Shown here piece after piece: positions 50,919-60,223 of a DNA stretch of 64,000 nucleotides. The stretch spans positions 9,007,501 to 9,071,500 of the forward strand of contig NZ_CP077970.1 in the NCBI RefSeq assembly GCF_024758505.1. Reading direction: 5' to 3'. Numbering within the stretch: position 1 is the first letter of the stretch; every line of letters starts with the position of its first letter. The notes below the pieces were generated by a model. It searched no databases, was not told where the DNA came from, and saw only the letters and a program-made list of their open reading frames with translations. The position numbers and the translations under genes were made by a program. The DNA comes from Bradyrhizobium arachidis. GTDB taxonomy: Bacteria > Pseudomonadota > Alphaproteobacteria > Rhizobiales > Xanthobacteraceae.

Positions 50919-52735
50919 AGATCATCGCCGTCGGAACCGTCGGGCGGATCGTCACTGCCGTAGTCGGCGTTAATATTGGTTTCAGGCGCCTCGGGGGCAA
51001 GCCTGCGGACCTCGACGACCTTGGCGCCGGGGAAGCGCGACAGCACCTCCTGTACGCGCGGATCGGCCTCGGCGCTCCGGGCATGCTCCTGCTTGGCGGC
51101 CTGGTTCACCGAGCGCAGCGTCGGCTGGCCCTGCTCGTTGGACACCACGACGGTCCAGCGGCGGCCGGTCCAGAGCTCGAGCTTGCGCGGCAGTTCCGTG
51201 ATCAGCGACTTCGGCGCATTGGGCTCGAGCGCAACTTCCAGCCGCCCATCCTCGAACCGCACCAGGCGCATGTCGCCTTCGAGCGCGGCCTTGGTCATGA
51301 CGTCGCGCTTCTGGCCGGCGAGCGCGACGAGCTGCGTAAAGCTCGTGATGCGCAGCGCGGGTGCAGAAGCAGCCTGCGGCGCCGGCGGCGCAGCCATTTG
51401 CGGACGCGCACCGCCGCCGAACGATGGCGGCGACGAGGTCGGCGCGCGGACGGGTGCCGCCGAAGCGACAGGCGCGGTCGGCGCGCTGCGCGCTGCGTTG
51501 GCGCCGCTCACCACCGGCGAGGCGCCGCCATTCTGCTCCAGCATCTTGATCGCTTCGTCCGGCGTCGGCAGGTCCGCGACATAGGCGATGCGGACCAGAA
51601 CCATCTCGGCCGCGGCCGCCGGCCGCGTTGCAGCCTGCACCTCGGTGATGCCCTTGAGCAGCATCTGCCACATCCGCGACAGCACGCGCATCGAGATCTT
51701 TGACGCAAAGTCGCGCGCGCGCAGCCGCTCGGTCTCGCCATAGGCGACGTTGTCGGCGGTCGCAGGCACGATCTTGACGCGGGTGACGAAGTTGACGAAT
51801 TCGGCGAGGTCAGAGAGCACGACGATCGGATCGGCGCCGGTGTCGTACTGGTCGCGGAACTCCCTAAAGGCGGAGGCGATGTCGCCACGTACGAGCGAAT
51901 CGAAGAGGTCGATGACGCGGGTGCGGTCGGCGAGGCCCAGCATCTGCCTGACGGCGTCGGCCTTTACGCTGCCCGCCGCATGCGCGATCGCCTGGTCGAG
52001 CAGCGACAGCGAGTCGCGCACAGAACCTTCCGCGGCGCGCGCGATGATCCCGAGCGCCTCCGGCTCGATCTCGACGCTTTCCCTGGTCGCGATATTGGCG
52101 AGGTGCTTCATCAGCACGTCGGCCTCGACGCGGCGCAGGTCGAAGCGCTGGCAGCGCGACAGCACCGTGACCGGAACCTTCCGGATCTCGGTCGTCGCGA
52201 ACACGAATTTGGCGTGCTCCGGCGGTTCCTCCAGCGTCTTCAGGAAGGCGTTGAACGCCGCTGTCGACAGCATGTGGACTTCGTCGATGATGTAGACCTT
52301 GTAGCGGGCACTCGCCGGTGCGTAGCGCACGCTGTCATTGATCTGGCGGACGTCGTCGACGCCGGTGTGGGACGCCGCGTCCATCTCCAGCACGTCCATG
52401 TGCCGGCTTTCCATGATCGCCTGGCAATGCACGCCCAGCGTCGGCATGTGGATGGTCGGACCCTTCACCGAACCGTCCGGCATCTCGTAGTTGAGCGCGC
52501 GCGCCAGAATGCGCGCAGTGGTGGTCTTGCCGACGCCGCGGACGCCGGTGAGGATCCAGGCCTGCGGAATGCGGCCGGTTTCGAACGCGTTGGAGACGGT
52601 GCGGACCACGGCCTCCTGGCCGATCAGATCGTCGAAGGAGGACGGGCGGTACTTTCGCGCCAGCACCCGATACGGGGTGCCCGGCTGGGCGCCGCTGGGG
52701 TCATCAGGATTCGTGGGGCCGCCAGCGTCGGTCAT
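50915..52735 (-). CDS. dnaX: DNA polymerase III subunit gamma/tau
   Basis: 606 residues. The clamp-loader ATPase has YRVLARKYRPSSFDDLIGQ, Walker A GVRGVGKTTTARILARALN, Walker B YIIDEVHML, and sensor 1 VFATTEIRKVPVTVLSRCQRFDL. The C-terminal half is Ala/Pro-rich and then a tau-like domain (TSFTQLVALAGQKRDVMTKAALEGDMRLVRFE). The four-Cys zinc module usual after Walker A is missing: only Cys104 remains in IHMPTLGVHCQAIMESRHMDV. No obvious slippery site for a short gamma form was noticed. It lies downstream of the SRP RNA gene. Confidence 0.95.
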   Translation of the reverse strand: MTDAGGPTNPDDPSGAQPGTPYRVLARKYRPSSFDDLIGQEAVVRTVSNAFETGRIPQAWILTGVRGVGKTTTARILARALNYEMPDGSVKGPTIHMPTLGVHCQAIMESRHMDVLEMDAASHTGVDDVRQINDSVRYAPASARYKVYIIDEVHMLSTAAFNAFLKTLEEPPEHAKFVFATTEIRKVPVTVLSRCQRFDLRRVEADVLMKHLANIATRESVEIEPEALGIIARAAEGSVRDSLSLLDQAIAHAAGSVKADAVRQMLGLADRTRVIDLFDSLVRGDIASAFREFRDQYDTGADPIVVLSDLAEFVNFVTRVKIVPATADNVAYGETERLRARDFASKISMRVLSRMWQMLLKGITEVQAATRPAAAAEMVLVRIAYVADLPTPDEAIKMLEQNGGASPVVSGANAARSAPTAPVASAAPVRAPTSSPPSFGGGARPQMAAPPAPQAASAPALRITSFTQLVALAGQKRDVMTKAALEGDMRLVRFEDGRLEVALEPNAPKSLITELPRKLELWTGRRWTVVVSNEQGQPTLRSVNQAAKQEHARSAEADPRVQEVLSRFPGAKVVEVRRLAPEAPETNINADYGSDDPPDGSDGDDL

Positions 52736-52829
52736 CGATCGATCCGCAATGAAATGTCTCTCGGCCGGCTTTTGCGGAAAGGAGCGTGCGCTGGCGGTTG
52801 TCCCGCCGGCGCTATCCGCTCGAAAAACA

Positions 52830-52934
52830 GGTAGGAGACTGACGAGCGACCCGATCCGGACCTCGTTAGGGCTGCTTCCTTCCGGACCTGACCCGGTTGG
52901 CGAGTGGCTCGTCCACCGCCAATCTCCCGGTCCC
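52830..52934 (-). ncRNA. ffs: Signal recognition particle RNA (4.5S type)
   Basis: On the minus strand the sequence contains the diagnostic apical domain: gtcaggtccggaaggaagca, with flanking stems gggaccgggagattgg and the 3' end cagtctcctacc, which pair. About 105 bases long, followed by gttttt as a likely terminator. The ends are estimated from pairing. It lies just upstream of dnaX on the same strand. Confidence 0.92.
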
Positions 52935-53116
52935 TATTTGGGGCCAAAAGGGCCGGAAAGCAAGCGGGTATCGGCCCGGATATGCTTGCCCAGCATCCGG
53001 GCAAACCCCGGCGCAAGATCTAGTCCTTGGCGCCAAGAGGCTGTGCTTTCACTGATGGGGCCGCCTTGGTAATAACCCTCCTGGAACTCCACCCAACCAG
53101 AAAAGCGATCATTCAA

Positions 53117-53977
53117 ATGGTTACACGTCGTGATGTTGCATCGATTGTCGGGCTGGGCGCACTCGGCGCCGCGGTCACGACAGGCGCGCTCGTTTCCCCG
53201 GCTGCGGCTCAGACGGCGGCCGATCCCAACGAAACGACCTTTGCCCGCATCCGCCGCACCAAGAAGATGCGGATCGGCGCGGTCGGCGGCGGCGCCCCCT
53301 ACTACATGAAGGATCTTTCGACCGGGCAGTGGAAGGGCTTTTACATCGACATCGCCAAGGCGCTGGCCGACGACATGGAAGCCGAGCTCGAGATCACCGA
53401 GACCACCTGGGGCAATTCGGTGCTGGACCTGCAGTCCAACAAGATCGACATCTTCTTCGGCCTCAACCCGACCCCGAAGCGCGCGCTGGTGATCGATTTC
53501 TCGGTGCCGGTCTTCAACAACGCCTTCGGCATTCTCTGCAAGAAGGATTTCAAGCCGAAGAGCTGGGCGGAGCTGAACTCGCCCGACATCAAGATCGCCG
53601 TGGACCAGGGGTCCTCGCACGACCAGGTGGTCAGCCGCCTGACGCCGAAGGCCCAGATCACGCGGCTGAAGACCGCCGACGATGCCACCGCCGCGCTGCA
53701 GACCGGCCGCGTCGATGCGCAGTGTCTCATCACCATGCTGTCGCTGACCGTGCTGAAGAAGAATCCCTCGCTCGGCCAGTTCGTGCTGCCGACGCCGATC
53801 TTCGCAACCACCTCGAACGCCGGCTTCCGGCGCGAGACCGACAAGACCTGGCGCGACTACGTCAACACCTGGATCGACTTCAACAAAGGCCTCGGCTTCA
53901 TCCGCAACGCAATCATCACGAACATGGAGCTGGTGGGCGTGACCGAGGCGGACATCCCGCCGGGCGTTTCGCTGTAG
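53117..53977 (+). CDS. Amino-acid ABC transporter substrate-binding protein (SBP family 3)
   Basis: 286 residues. An N-terminal signal with a twin-arginine-like start (MVTRRDVASIVGLGALGAAVTTGALVSPAAAQ) precedes the binding fold. Family-3 features are KMRIGAVGGGAPYYMKDLSTGQWKGFYIDIAKALADDME, LQSNKIDIFFGLNPTPKRALVIDFSVP and KIAVDQGSSHDQVV. The ATG at 53117 follows an AT-rich region. It is the first gene of a co-directional set with a permease, an ATPase and three enzymes, so it probably defines the imported amino acid. Confidence 0.9.
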   Translation: MVTRRDVASIVGLGALGAAVTTGALVSPAAAQTAADPNETTFARIRRTKKMRIGAVGGGAPYYMKDLSTGQWKGFYIDIAKALADDMEAELEITETTWGNSVLDLQSNKIDIFFGLNPTPKRALVIDFSVPVFNNAFGILCKKDFKPKSWAELNSPDIKIAVDQGSSHDQVVSRLTPKAQITRLKTADDATAALQTGRVDAQCLITMLSLTVLKKNPSLGQFVLPTPIFATTSNAGFRRETDKTWRDYVNTWIDFNKGLGFIRNAIITNMELVGVTEADIPPGVSL

Positions 53978-53986
53978 GCCTTCCAC

Positions 53987-54079
53987 CGTCATTCCGGAGC
54001 GCCCGAAGGGCGAACCCGGAATCTCGCGCCACAACTTCTGGATTCCGGGTTCGCGACTTCGTCGCGCCCCGGAATGACG
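53987..54079. repeat. Palindromic intergenic repeat, family C copy 4
   Basis: cgtcattccggagcgcccgaagggcg and cgcgccccggaatgacgg ends with inner cccggaatctcg / tggattccgggttcgcg. It lies between the binding-protein gene and the permease gene and could lower downstream expression. Confidence 0.88.
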
Positions 54080-54116
54080 GTGTAAGCCGCCAGGACGCAC
54101 GACGAGTAACGCACGC

Positions 54117-54779
54117 ATGTATCAGTGGGACTTTGGCATCCTCTGGAGCTATCGCTGGCTCTTCCTGAACGGGCTCGGGGTCACCGTCGGCTTCACCGTG
54201 GTCATCGTGGTGTGCGGGCTCGTCTGCGGCCTCATTGCCGCCTTCGGCAGCCTCTCCCGCTTCACCGCGGTGCGCACGCTCGCGCTTGTCTTCATCGAGG
54301 CGTTCCGCTGCACGCCGATCCTGGTGCAGCTCATCTGGTTCTACTACGCACTGCCGATCCTGGCGGGCGTCGAGATGACGCCGATCACGGCCTCGGCTTT
54401 GGCGTTGTCGCTATATGGCGGCTCGTTCTATTCGGAAATCATCCGCGGCGGCATCGTCTCGATCGACAAGGGTCAGTCCGAGGCCGGCGCCGCGCTCGGC
54501 ATGACGCCGGGCCAGAGCATGCGGCGCATCGTGCTGCCGCAGGCGATCAAGCGCATGATCCCGGCGCTGATGAACCAGTCGATCATCCAGTTCAAGAACA
54601 CCTCGCTGGTCTCGGTGCTCGCGGTGCCTGATCTGGTCTATCAGAGCCAAGTCGCGGCCCATGACAGCTACCGTCCCCTGGAAACCTACACCGCCGTGGC
54701 GGTCGCCTATGCGGCGATCCTCATTCCCCTGACCATCCTCGTCCGCCGCGGCGAGAAGCGCATGGCGGTCAGCGAATGA
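54117..54779 (+). CDS. Amino-acid ABC transporter permease (HisM/GlnP family)
   Basis: 220 residues. Several membrane segments are visible, with the HisM/GlnP signature [25 protein letters not shown] and the cytoplasmic EAA loop [32 protein letters not shown]. One permease gene is present, so the channel is likely a homodimer. It overlaps the ATPase gene by 4 bases (ATGA). Confidence 0.93.
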   Translation: MYQWDFGILWSYRWLFLNGLGVTVGFTVVIVVCGLVCGLIAAFGSLSRFTAVRTLALVFIEAFRCTPILVQLIWFYYALPILAGVEMTPITASALALSLYGGSFYSEIIRGGIVSIDKGQSEAGAALGMTPGQSMRRIVLPQAIKRMIPALMNQSIIQFKNTSLVSVLAVPDLVYQSQVAAHDSYRPLETYTAVAVAYAAILIPLTILVRRGEKRMAVSE

Positions 54780-55570
54780 GCGACACGCCGAAGATCGAGG
54801 TTTTGTCGCTGCGCAAGAGCTTTGGCAGCAACGAGGTTTTGAAGAACATCAGCCTCGACGTCGCCAAGGGCGGCGTGGTGGCGCTGATCGGGCCGTCGGG
54901 CTCGGGCAAATCGACGCTGCTCCGCTGCATCAACCTGCTCGTCGTTCCCGACGGCGGCAGCGTCCGCGTCGGCGACACCAAGTTCGAGTTCGGCACTGGG
55001 GCAAGACTGCCGGACGTGAAGACGCTCGCGCGCTTTCGCGCCACCACAGGCATGGTGTTCCAGCACTTCAACCTGTTTCCGCACATGACGACGCTCGGCA
55101 ATGTGATGGAGGGGCCGGTCACGGTGCGCCGCATGCCGAAGGCTGATGCCGAAAAACTGGCGCGGGAGCAGCTTGCAAAAGTCGGGCTCGCCGAGAAGGC
55201 GGATCAATATCCGGCGACGCTCTCGGGCGGCCAGAAGCAGCGCGTCGCGATCGCGCGCGCGCTCGCCATGGAGCCCGACGTGATGCTGTTCGACGAGGCG
55301 ACGTCGGCACTCGATCCCGAGCTTGTCGGCGAAGTCTTGAACGTGATCCAGCAGCTTGCCGCCGAAGGCATGACCATGGTGATCGTCACCCACGAGATCG
55401 CCTTTGCCCGCGAAGTCGCCGACCGCGTTGTCTTCATGCGCGACGGCGTCGTGGTCGAGGAAGGTCCGGCGCGTCAGGTGATCGACAATCCGCGCGAGGC
55501 GGCGACGCAAGCCTTCCTCAGCCATTTCCACCGCACCGGCGCCCTGCCGCCCGCCACCGCGACACCGTGA
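54776..55570 (+). CDS. Amino-acid ABC transporter ATP-binding protein (GlnQ/HisP family)
   Basis: 264 residues. Walker A is [12 protein letters not shown], the Q-loop is [23 protein letters not shown], the signature is [19 protein letters not shown], Walker B is [14 protein letters not shown], and the switch His is in [13 protein letters not shown]. It energises the permease encoded just upstream. Its stop codon overlaps the SDR start by one base, tying transport and enzyme genes together. Confidence 0.95.
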   Translation: MSDTPKIEVLSLRKSFGSNEVLKNISLDVAKGGVVALIGPSGSGKSTLLRCINLLVVPDGGSVRVGDTKFEFGTGARLPDVKTLARFRATTGMVFQHFNLFPHMTTLGNVMEGPVTVRRMPKADAEKLAREQLAKVGLAEKADQYPATLSGGQKQRVAIARALAMEPDVMLFDEATSALDPELVGEVLNVIQQLAAEGMTMVIVTHEIAFAREVADRVVFMRDGVVVEEGPARQVIDNPREAATQAFLSHFHRTGALPPATATP

Positions 55571-56325
55571 TGCCCAAGATCGATCGCGCCTATCTCGTCA
55601 CCGGTGCCGCCAGTGGCATCGGCTCCGCAACGGCAAGGTTGCTTGCCGCACCGGGCACGGCGCTGCTGCTGCACACGCGTGCGAATGCGGCCGGCCTCGC
55701 CAAGACCGCAAACGACGCCAGCGCAAAGGGGGCCGCGGTCGCCATGAGTCTGGGCGACCTCGCCGAAGCTTCGGTCGCAACGGAAGCCGTCGCGGCAGTA
55801 CAGCGTGCGTTCGGCCGGCTCGATGCGCTGATCTCGATCGGGGGATCGGCACGGCGTGGCAGCACGATCGGCGTTCCCGCCGATCAATTCCGACGGGCGA
55901 TGGACGAATCCGCGCTTGCCTTTACACGACTGGCTGACGCTGCACTTCCATTGCTGCGAGCCGCAAAAGATCCGCGGATCGTCGCCGTATCCTCCTTCGT
56001 CGCGCACATCTTCCGTCCCGATTTCGCACCGTTCGCCGCGACCGCGGCAAGCCGCGCGGCACTGGAAGCGATGGTGCGGTCGATGTCCGTCGAGCTCGCG
56101 AAGGACGGCATCACCGTCAATGCGGTGACGCCGGGGCTGATCGCAAAAGACAAGCCGGCCGAGAGCAAGCTCTCGCCGGAGCAGATTGCCGCGACCGAGG
56201 CGTCGATCCCGATGGGGCGCCGCGGACGGCCCGACGAGGTCGCCGCGGTCATCGCCTTCCTGGCATCGCCGGCCGCGTCCTACGTCACGGGCCAGATCTG
56301 GCACGTCAATGGAGGCCTGACATGA
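55570..56325 (+). CDS. SDR-fold protein lacking canonical catalytic Tyr and Lys
   Basis: 251 residues with a Rossmann fold. The cofactor motif is [17 protein letters not shown], and the C-terminus has VNAVTPGLI and [13 protein letters not shown]. Ser141/142 is present, but where YxxxK should be the sequence reads [18 protein letters not shown], giving Thr158 and Arg162 at the aligned positions. The NNAG motif is replaced by ISIGGSA. It may still bind a nucleotide but would need different chemistry, or serve as a binding protein. Starts on the ATPase stop codon and overlaps the next enzyme gene by 4 bases. Confidence 0.8.
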   Translation: MPKIDRAYLVTGAASGIGSATARLLAAPGTALLLHTRANAAGLAKTANDASAKGAAVAMSLGDLAEASVATEAVAAVQRAFGRLDALISIGGSARRGSTIGVPADQFRRAMDESALAFTRLADAALPLLRAAKDPRIVAVSSFVAHIFRPDFAPFAATAASRAALEAMVRSMSVELAKDGITVNAVTPGLIAKDKPAESKLSPEQIAATEASIPMGRRGRPDEVAAVIAFLASPAASYVTGQIWHVNGGLT

Positions 56326-57449
56326 CTGAAGCGACCGTCGAACGTATCAGGCTGTTCCTGATCGAAAGCCCGATCAAGATGGCCCGCCTGCAGGGCGTCG
56401 GCAACGTCAAGGGCACCGTCAAGCGCGTGCTGATCGAGCTCACCTCGAGCGACGGCGTGGTCGGCTGGGGCGAAGCAGCACCGTGGGAAGTCTTCACGGG
56501 CACGCCCGAGGCTGCGTTCTCGGCACTCGACATCTATCTGCGGCCGATCGTGCTGAAGAAACCGGTCAAGCGCGTGCGCGCGCTGATGGCCGAACTTGAC
56601 CGCGCGCTGGTCGGGCACGCCGAGGCCAAGGTCGGAATCGAGATGGCGCTGCTCGACATCATCGGCAAATCCGCGAACCTGTCGATTGCCGATCTCCTCG
56701 GCGGCCGCGTGCGCGACACCATCCCGCTCTCCTTCTCGATTGCGGACCCCGATTTTGCCGCCGACCTCGAGCGCATGCGCAAGATGGTTCCGGACGGCAA
56801 CGTCATCTACAAGGTCAAGACCGGCGTAAAACCGCATCGCGAGGATCTCGATCATCTCGCGGCGATCCGGAAAGAATTTGGCGACAAGGTCGATCTGCGC
56901 GTCGACTACAACCAGGCGCTGGCGCCGTTCGGCGCGATCAAGATTCTGCGCGATGTCGAAGAGTTTGCGCCGACCTTCATCGAGCAGCCGGTGCCGCGCA
57001 AATTTCTCGACGTGATGGCGCAGCTGACCGCTGCGCTTGAGACGCCGGTGCTTGCCGATGAGAGCTGTTTCGATCGCCGCGACATCATGGAGGTGGTGCG
57101 CCGCGAGGCGGCCGATGCCGTCTCGATCAAGCTGATGAAGGCAGGCGGCCTGTTCGAGGCGCAGGCCATCATGGCGATCGCCGATATCGCCGGCCTGCCC
57201 GGCTATGGCGGCACGCTGTGGGAGGGCGGCATTGGGCTCGCCGCCGGCACGCAGCTCATCGCCGCAACGCCGGGCATCTCGCTGGGCTGCGAATTCTACA
57301 TGCCGCATCACGTGCTGACCGAGGACGTGCTGGAGGAACGCGTTGCCAACCGCGCCGGCCATGTCGTGGTGCCCGACGGCCCCGGCCTCGGCATTCGCGT
57401 CAGCGAAGCTTCCGTGCGCGCCAATGCGCGCGTGCTCGCCGAAGCCTGA
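56322..57449 (+). CDS. Enolase-superfamily enzyme, muconate-cycloisomerase subgroup
   Basis: 375 residues. Metal and catalytic residues are intact: the KxK motif in [10 protein letters not shown] (Lys164, Lys166), metal ligands Asp195 in RVDYNQ, Glu221 in FIEQPVP and Asp246 in VLADES, and Lys270 in SIKLMKAGG. This subgroup includes cycloisomerases and amino-acid or dipeptide epimerases. The neighbours (amino-acid transporter, DadA-like oxidase) favour an amino-acid racemase or epimerase. The exact substrate is unknown. It overlaps the SDR gene by 4 bases. Confidence 0.85.
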   Translation: MTEATVERIRLFLIESPIKMARLQGVGNVKGTVKRVLIELTSSDGVVGWGEAAPWEVFTGTPEAAFSALDIYLRPIVLKKPVKRVRALMAELDRALVGHAEAKVGIEMALLDIIGKSANLSIADLLGGRVRDTIPLSFSIADPDFAADLERMRKMVPDGNVIYKVKTGVKPHREDLDHLAAIRKEFGDKVDLRVDYNQALAPFGAIKILRDVEEFAPTFIEQPVPRKFLDVMAQLTAALETPVLADESCFDRRDIMEVVRREAADAVSIKLMKAGGLFEAQAIMAIADIAGLPGYGGTLWEGGIGLAAGTQLIAATPGISLGCEFYMPHHVLTEDVLEERVANRAGHVVVPDGPGLGIRVSEASVRANARVLAEA

Positions 57450-57457
57450 CCTGTCTC

Positions 57458-58726
57458 ATGAGCCTGCATGTCGCCGTCATCGGAGCAGGTATCGTCGGCG
57501 CGGCGACCGCGCTCGAATTGCTGCGCGACGGCCATCGCGTCACCATCATCGAGCCGGGCGAGCCCGGCGGCGAGCAGGCGGCAAGTTTTGGCAATGGCGC
57601 CTGGCTCAGTCCCGCCTCCGTCGTGCCGATGTCGATGCCGGGCATGTGGAAGAAGGTGCCGGGATATCTCGCGGACCCGCTGGGGCCGCTGACCATACGC
57701 ATCACGGCGCTACCGCGCCTCTTGCCCTGGCTGACGCGCTTCCTCCTGGCGGGCTCCACGGTGCCGCGCGTGGAAGCGACCGCGCGTGCATTGTCGCCGT
57801 TGCTCAACGACGCTCCCGTGCGCCATGCACGGCTTGCGGTTGAAGCAGGCGTGCCGGAGCTGATCCGCCAAAATGGTCTGCTCTACGCCTATCCCGACCG
57901 CCAGGCCTTTGAGGCCGAAGCACTGGCATGGCGGCTGCGGAGTGATAATGGCGTGCAATGGCGCGAGCTGTCCGGCGAGGAATTGCAGACGCGTGAGCCC
58001 ACGCTCGATCCGCGCTATCGTTTTGGCGTGCTCGTCGAAGCGGGTGCGCATTGCGTCGATCCCGGCGCCTATGTCGCGGCGCTCGTCCGTCATGCCGTCG
58101 CGCAAGGCGCGACACTTGCGCGAGCGCGGGCCACCGGCTTCGACATTACCGACGGCAAGCTGCACGCGGTCCTGACCGCCACAGGCAGGATCGCGTGCGA
58201 TCGCGCGGTGATCGCGGCAGGCGTCTGGTCGAAGCGGCTGGCGCTTGCGGCCGGCGACCGCGTCAGCCTTACGAGCGAGCGCGGCTATCACGTCGTCGTC
58301 GCCGATCCCGAAGCCGCGCCGCACACACCCGTGATGCCGAGCGACGGCAAGATGGGGAACACGGTAACGTCAAAAGGCCTGCGCGCATCGGGCCAGGTCG
58401 AGCTCGCCGCGATCGATGCGCCGCCGAACTGGAAGCGCGCGCAGGTGCTGCTCGATCATCTGCGCCGGACCTATCCGGCACTGCCCAAAGATATTTTGCC
58501 GACGCGACTGAGCCGCTGGATGGGCCACCGCCCGTCGACGCCGGATGGGCTGCCGGTGATCGGGCCGGCCTCCGCCTGTCACCACATCGTGCATGCGTTC
58601 GGCCACGGTCATGTCGGCCTCGCCGCTGGACCGGCCACGGCTGCGGTTGTCGCTGATGTGATCGCGGGGCGCTCGCCCTCGATTCCACTTCGGCCCTATT
58701 CTGCTGCGCGATTTCGGATGTGGTGA
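57458..58726 (+). CDS. FAD-dependent oxidoreductase (DadA/D-amino-acid dehydrogenase-like)
   Basis: 422 residues. The FAD-binding motif is HVAVIGAGIVGAATALELLRDGHRVTIIE. Later come AGAHCVDPGAYVAALVRHAVAQGA, CDRAVIAAGVWSKRLALAAG and the C-terminal GHRPSTPDGLPVIGP...HAFGHGHVGLAAGPATA, typical of DadA-type dehydrogenases. It would oxidise a D-amino or secondary amine substrate and pass electrons to the membrane or oxygen. The ATG at 57458 lies 8 bases after the preceding gene. It is the last gene of the transport-catabolism operon. Confidence 0.88.
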   Translation: MSLHVAVIGAGIVGAATALELLRDGHRVTIIEPGEPGGEQAASFGNGAWLSPASVVPMSMPGMWKKVPGYLADPLGPLTIRITALPRLLPWLTRFLLAGSTVPRVEATARALSPLLNDAPVRHARLAVEAGVPELIRQNGLLYAYPDRQAFEAEALAWRLRSDNGVQWRELSGEELQTREPTLDPRYRFGVLVEAGAHCVDPGAYVAALVRHAVAQGATLARARATGFDITDGKLHAVLTATGRIACDRAVIAAGVWSKRLALAAGDRVSLTSERGYHVVVADPEAAPHTPVMPSDGKMGNTVTSKGLRASGQVELAAIDAPPNWKRAQVLLDHLRRTYPALPKDILPTRLSRWMGHRPSTPDGLPVIGPASACHHIVHAFGHGHVGLAAGPATAAVVADVIAGRSPSIPLRPYSAARFRMW

Positions 58727-58836
58727 TCTGAGCCTGCAATCCTTCCCCTCGGGGAATCGGTATCGTATGGTCTGATCCAAACAAGCAGAGGCCTGCCCCA
58801 CCAAGCCCGAATCCATCGGGCGATCCGGAAACCTTC

Positions 58837-59256
58837 ATGCCCGAACCCGCCTGGTCGCTGAATTCCCGATTGAAAGAGGACACGATCGACATCGGCGATC
58901 TGCCTTTGTCAAAAGTCCTCGTCATCAAGGACGCCCACTACCCCTGGCTCCTGCTGGTGCCGCGCCGCGCAAATGCGGTCGAGATCATCGATCTCGACGA
59001 GGTCGAGCAGGCGCAGTTGATGACGGAGATTTCGCGCGTCTCGCGCGCTCTGAAAGAGATCACCAAATGCGACAAGCTCAACGTCGCAGCGCTCGGCAAT
59101 CTCGTGCCGCAGCTTCACGTGCACATCATCGCGCGGCGGACCAGCGATGCGGCCTGGCCGCGTCCGGTCTGGGGCGTGATGCCGCCGCTGGCGCATGACG
59201 CCACGGAAGTTCAAAATTTCATCAGCGCGCTTCGCCGCAAGATCTGGTTGGGTTGA
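58837..59256 (+). CDS. HIT-family (histidine triad) protein
   Basis: 139 residues. The HIT motif is present as LVPQLHVHIIARR with the nucleotide-binding His. Upstream features are DIGDLPLSKVLVIKDAHYPWLLLVPRR and CDKLNVAALGN. HIT proteins hydrolyse nucleotide phosphoramidates or dinucleotides. The third triad His is replaced by Ala in HVHIIA, which occurs in some members. It is followed after 10 bases by nudC, another nucleotide hydrolase, so the two are probably co-transcribed. Confidence 0.88.
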   Translation: MPEPAWSLNSRLKEDTIDIGDLPLSKVLVIKDAHYPWLLLVPRRANAVEIIDLDEVEQAQLMTEISRVSRALKEITKCDKLNVAALGNLVPQLHVHIIARRTSDAAWPRPVWGVMPPLAHDATEVQNFISALRRKIWLG

Positions 59257-59266
59257 AAGAGCAATA

Positions 59267-60211
59267 ATGTCAGCATTCGACGCATTTCCCCTGGGACAGC
59301 CGGCCTTCGTCACCAGCATCCTCGACCGCGCCGCGCATCTGCGTCGCGATGACGAAAAGCTGTTCGCGCTGGAGCACAAATCCACCTCGCGCGCCTATGT
59401 CATCTACCGCGACTCGCTGCTGGTGAAGCGCGAGGGCGACAGCGTGCGTGCGCTGCTGTCGATCGACGAGGCGACCAAATGCGGCGCCAATCCCGGCACC
59501 ATCTTCTTGGGGCTGCGCGACGGCGCGGCGGTGTTCGGCATGGGCATGCCGCAGGCCGCGGCCGAGAAGCTGATGGGCCGCGACGACTATGCCGTCACCG
59601 AATTGCGCGGCATGGCAATGCAGGGCGCGATCCCGCCCGATCAGCTTTCCGCGATCGCGATGGCAAAGTCGATGGTGAGCTGGCATCAGCGCCACGGCTA
59701 TTGCGCCAACTGCGGTCAGCGCAGCGCGATGAAGGAAGGCGGCTGGAAGCGCGATTGCCCTGCCTGCAAGGCCGAGCACTTTCCGCGCACCGATCCTGTC
59801 GTCATCATGCTGGTGGCGTCCGGCGACAAATGCCTGCTCGGACGCCAGAAGCAGTTTCCGCCGGGCATGTATTCCTGCCTCGCCGGCTTCGTCGAAGCGG
59901 CCGAGACGATCGAGGACGCGGTGCGCCGCGAGATTTTTGAGGAGAGCGGTATCCGCTGCACTGATGTCGCCTATTACATGACGCAGCCCTGGCCCTATCC
60001 GTCGTCGCTGATGATCGGCTGTAGCGCGCGGGCGCTGAACGAGGACATCGTCGTCGACCGCACCGAACTGGAAGAGGCGCGCTGGTTCACCCGCGACGAG
60101 GCGGCCCTGATGCTGTCCCGGACCCATCCCGACGGGCTCGCCGGTCCGCATCCCTTTGCCATCGCCCATCACCTGCTCGGACGCTGGGTGCGCGGGAAAG
60201 ACGGCGTCTAG
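59267..60211 (+). CDS. nudC: NAD(+) diphosphatase / NAD-RNA decapping (NudC)
   Basis: 314 residues. A zinc ribbon (Cys146, Cys149, Cys164, Cys167 in YCANCG...DCPACK) precedes the Nudix box GFVEAAETIEDAVRREIFEESGI and the NudC-specific TQPWPYPSSLM motif. It cleaves NAD(H) and removes NAD caps from RNA. The ATG at 59267 is used; the longer upstream frame overlaps the HIT gene. PfkB-family kinase gene follows after 12 bases. Confidence 0.96.
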   Translation: MSAFDAFPLGQPAFVTSILDRAAHLRRDDEKLFALEHKSTSRAYVIYRDSLLVKREGDSVRALLSIDEATKCGANPGTIFLGLRDGAAVFGMGMPQAAAEKLMGRDDYAVTELRGMAMQGAIPPDQLSAIAMAKSMVSWHQRHGYCANCGQRSAMKEGGWKRDCPACKAEHFPRTDPVVIMLVASGDKCLLGRQKQFPPGMYSCLAGFVEAAETIEDAVRREIFEESGIRCTDVAYYMTQPWPYPSSLMIGCSARALNEDIVVDRTELEEARWFTRDEAALMLSRTHPDGLAGPHPFAIAHHLLGRWVRGKDGV

Positions 60212-60223
60212 CGGAGAACGAAT

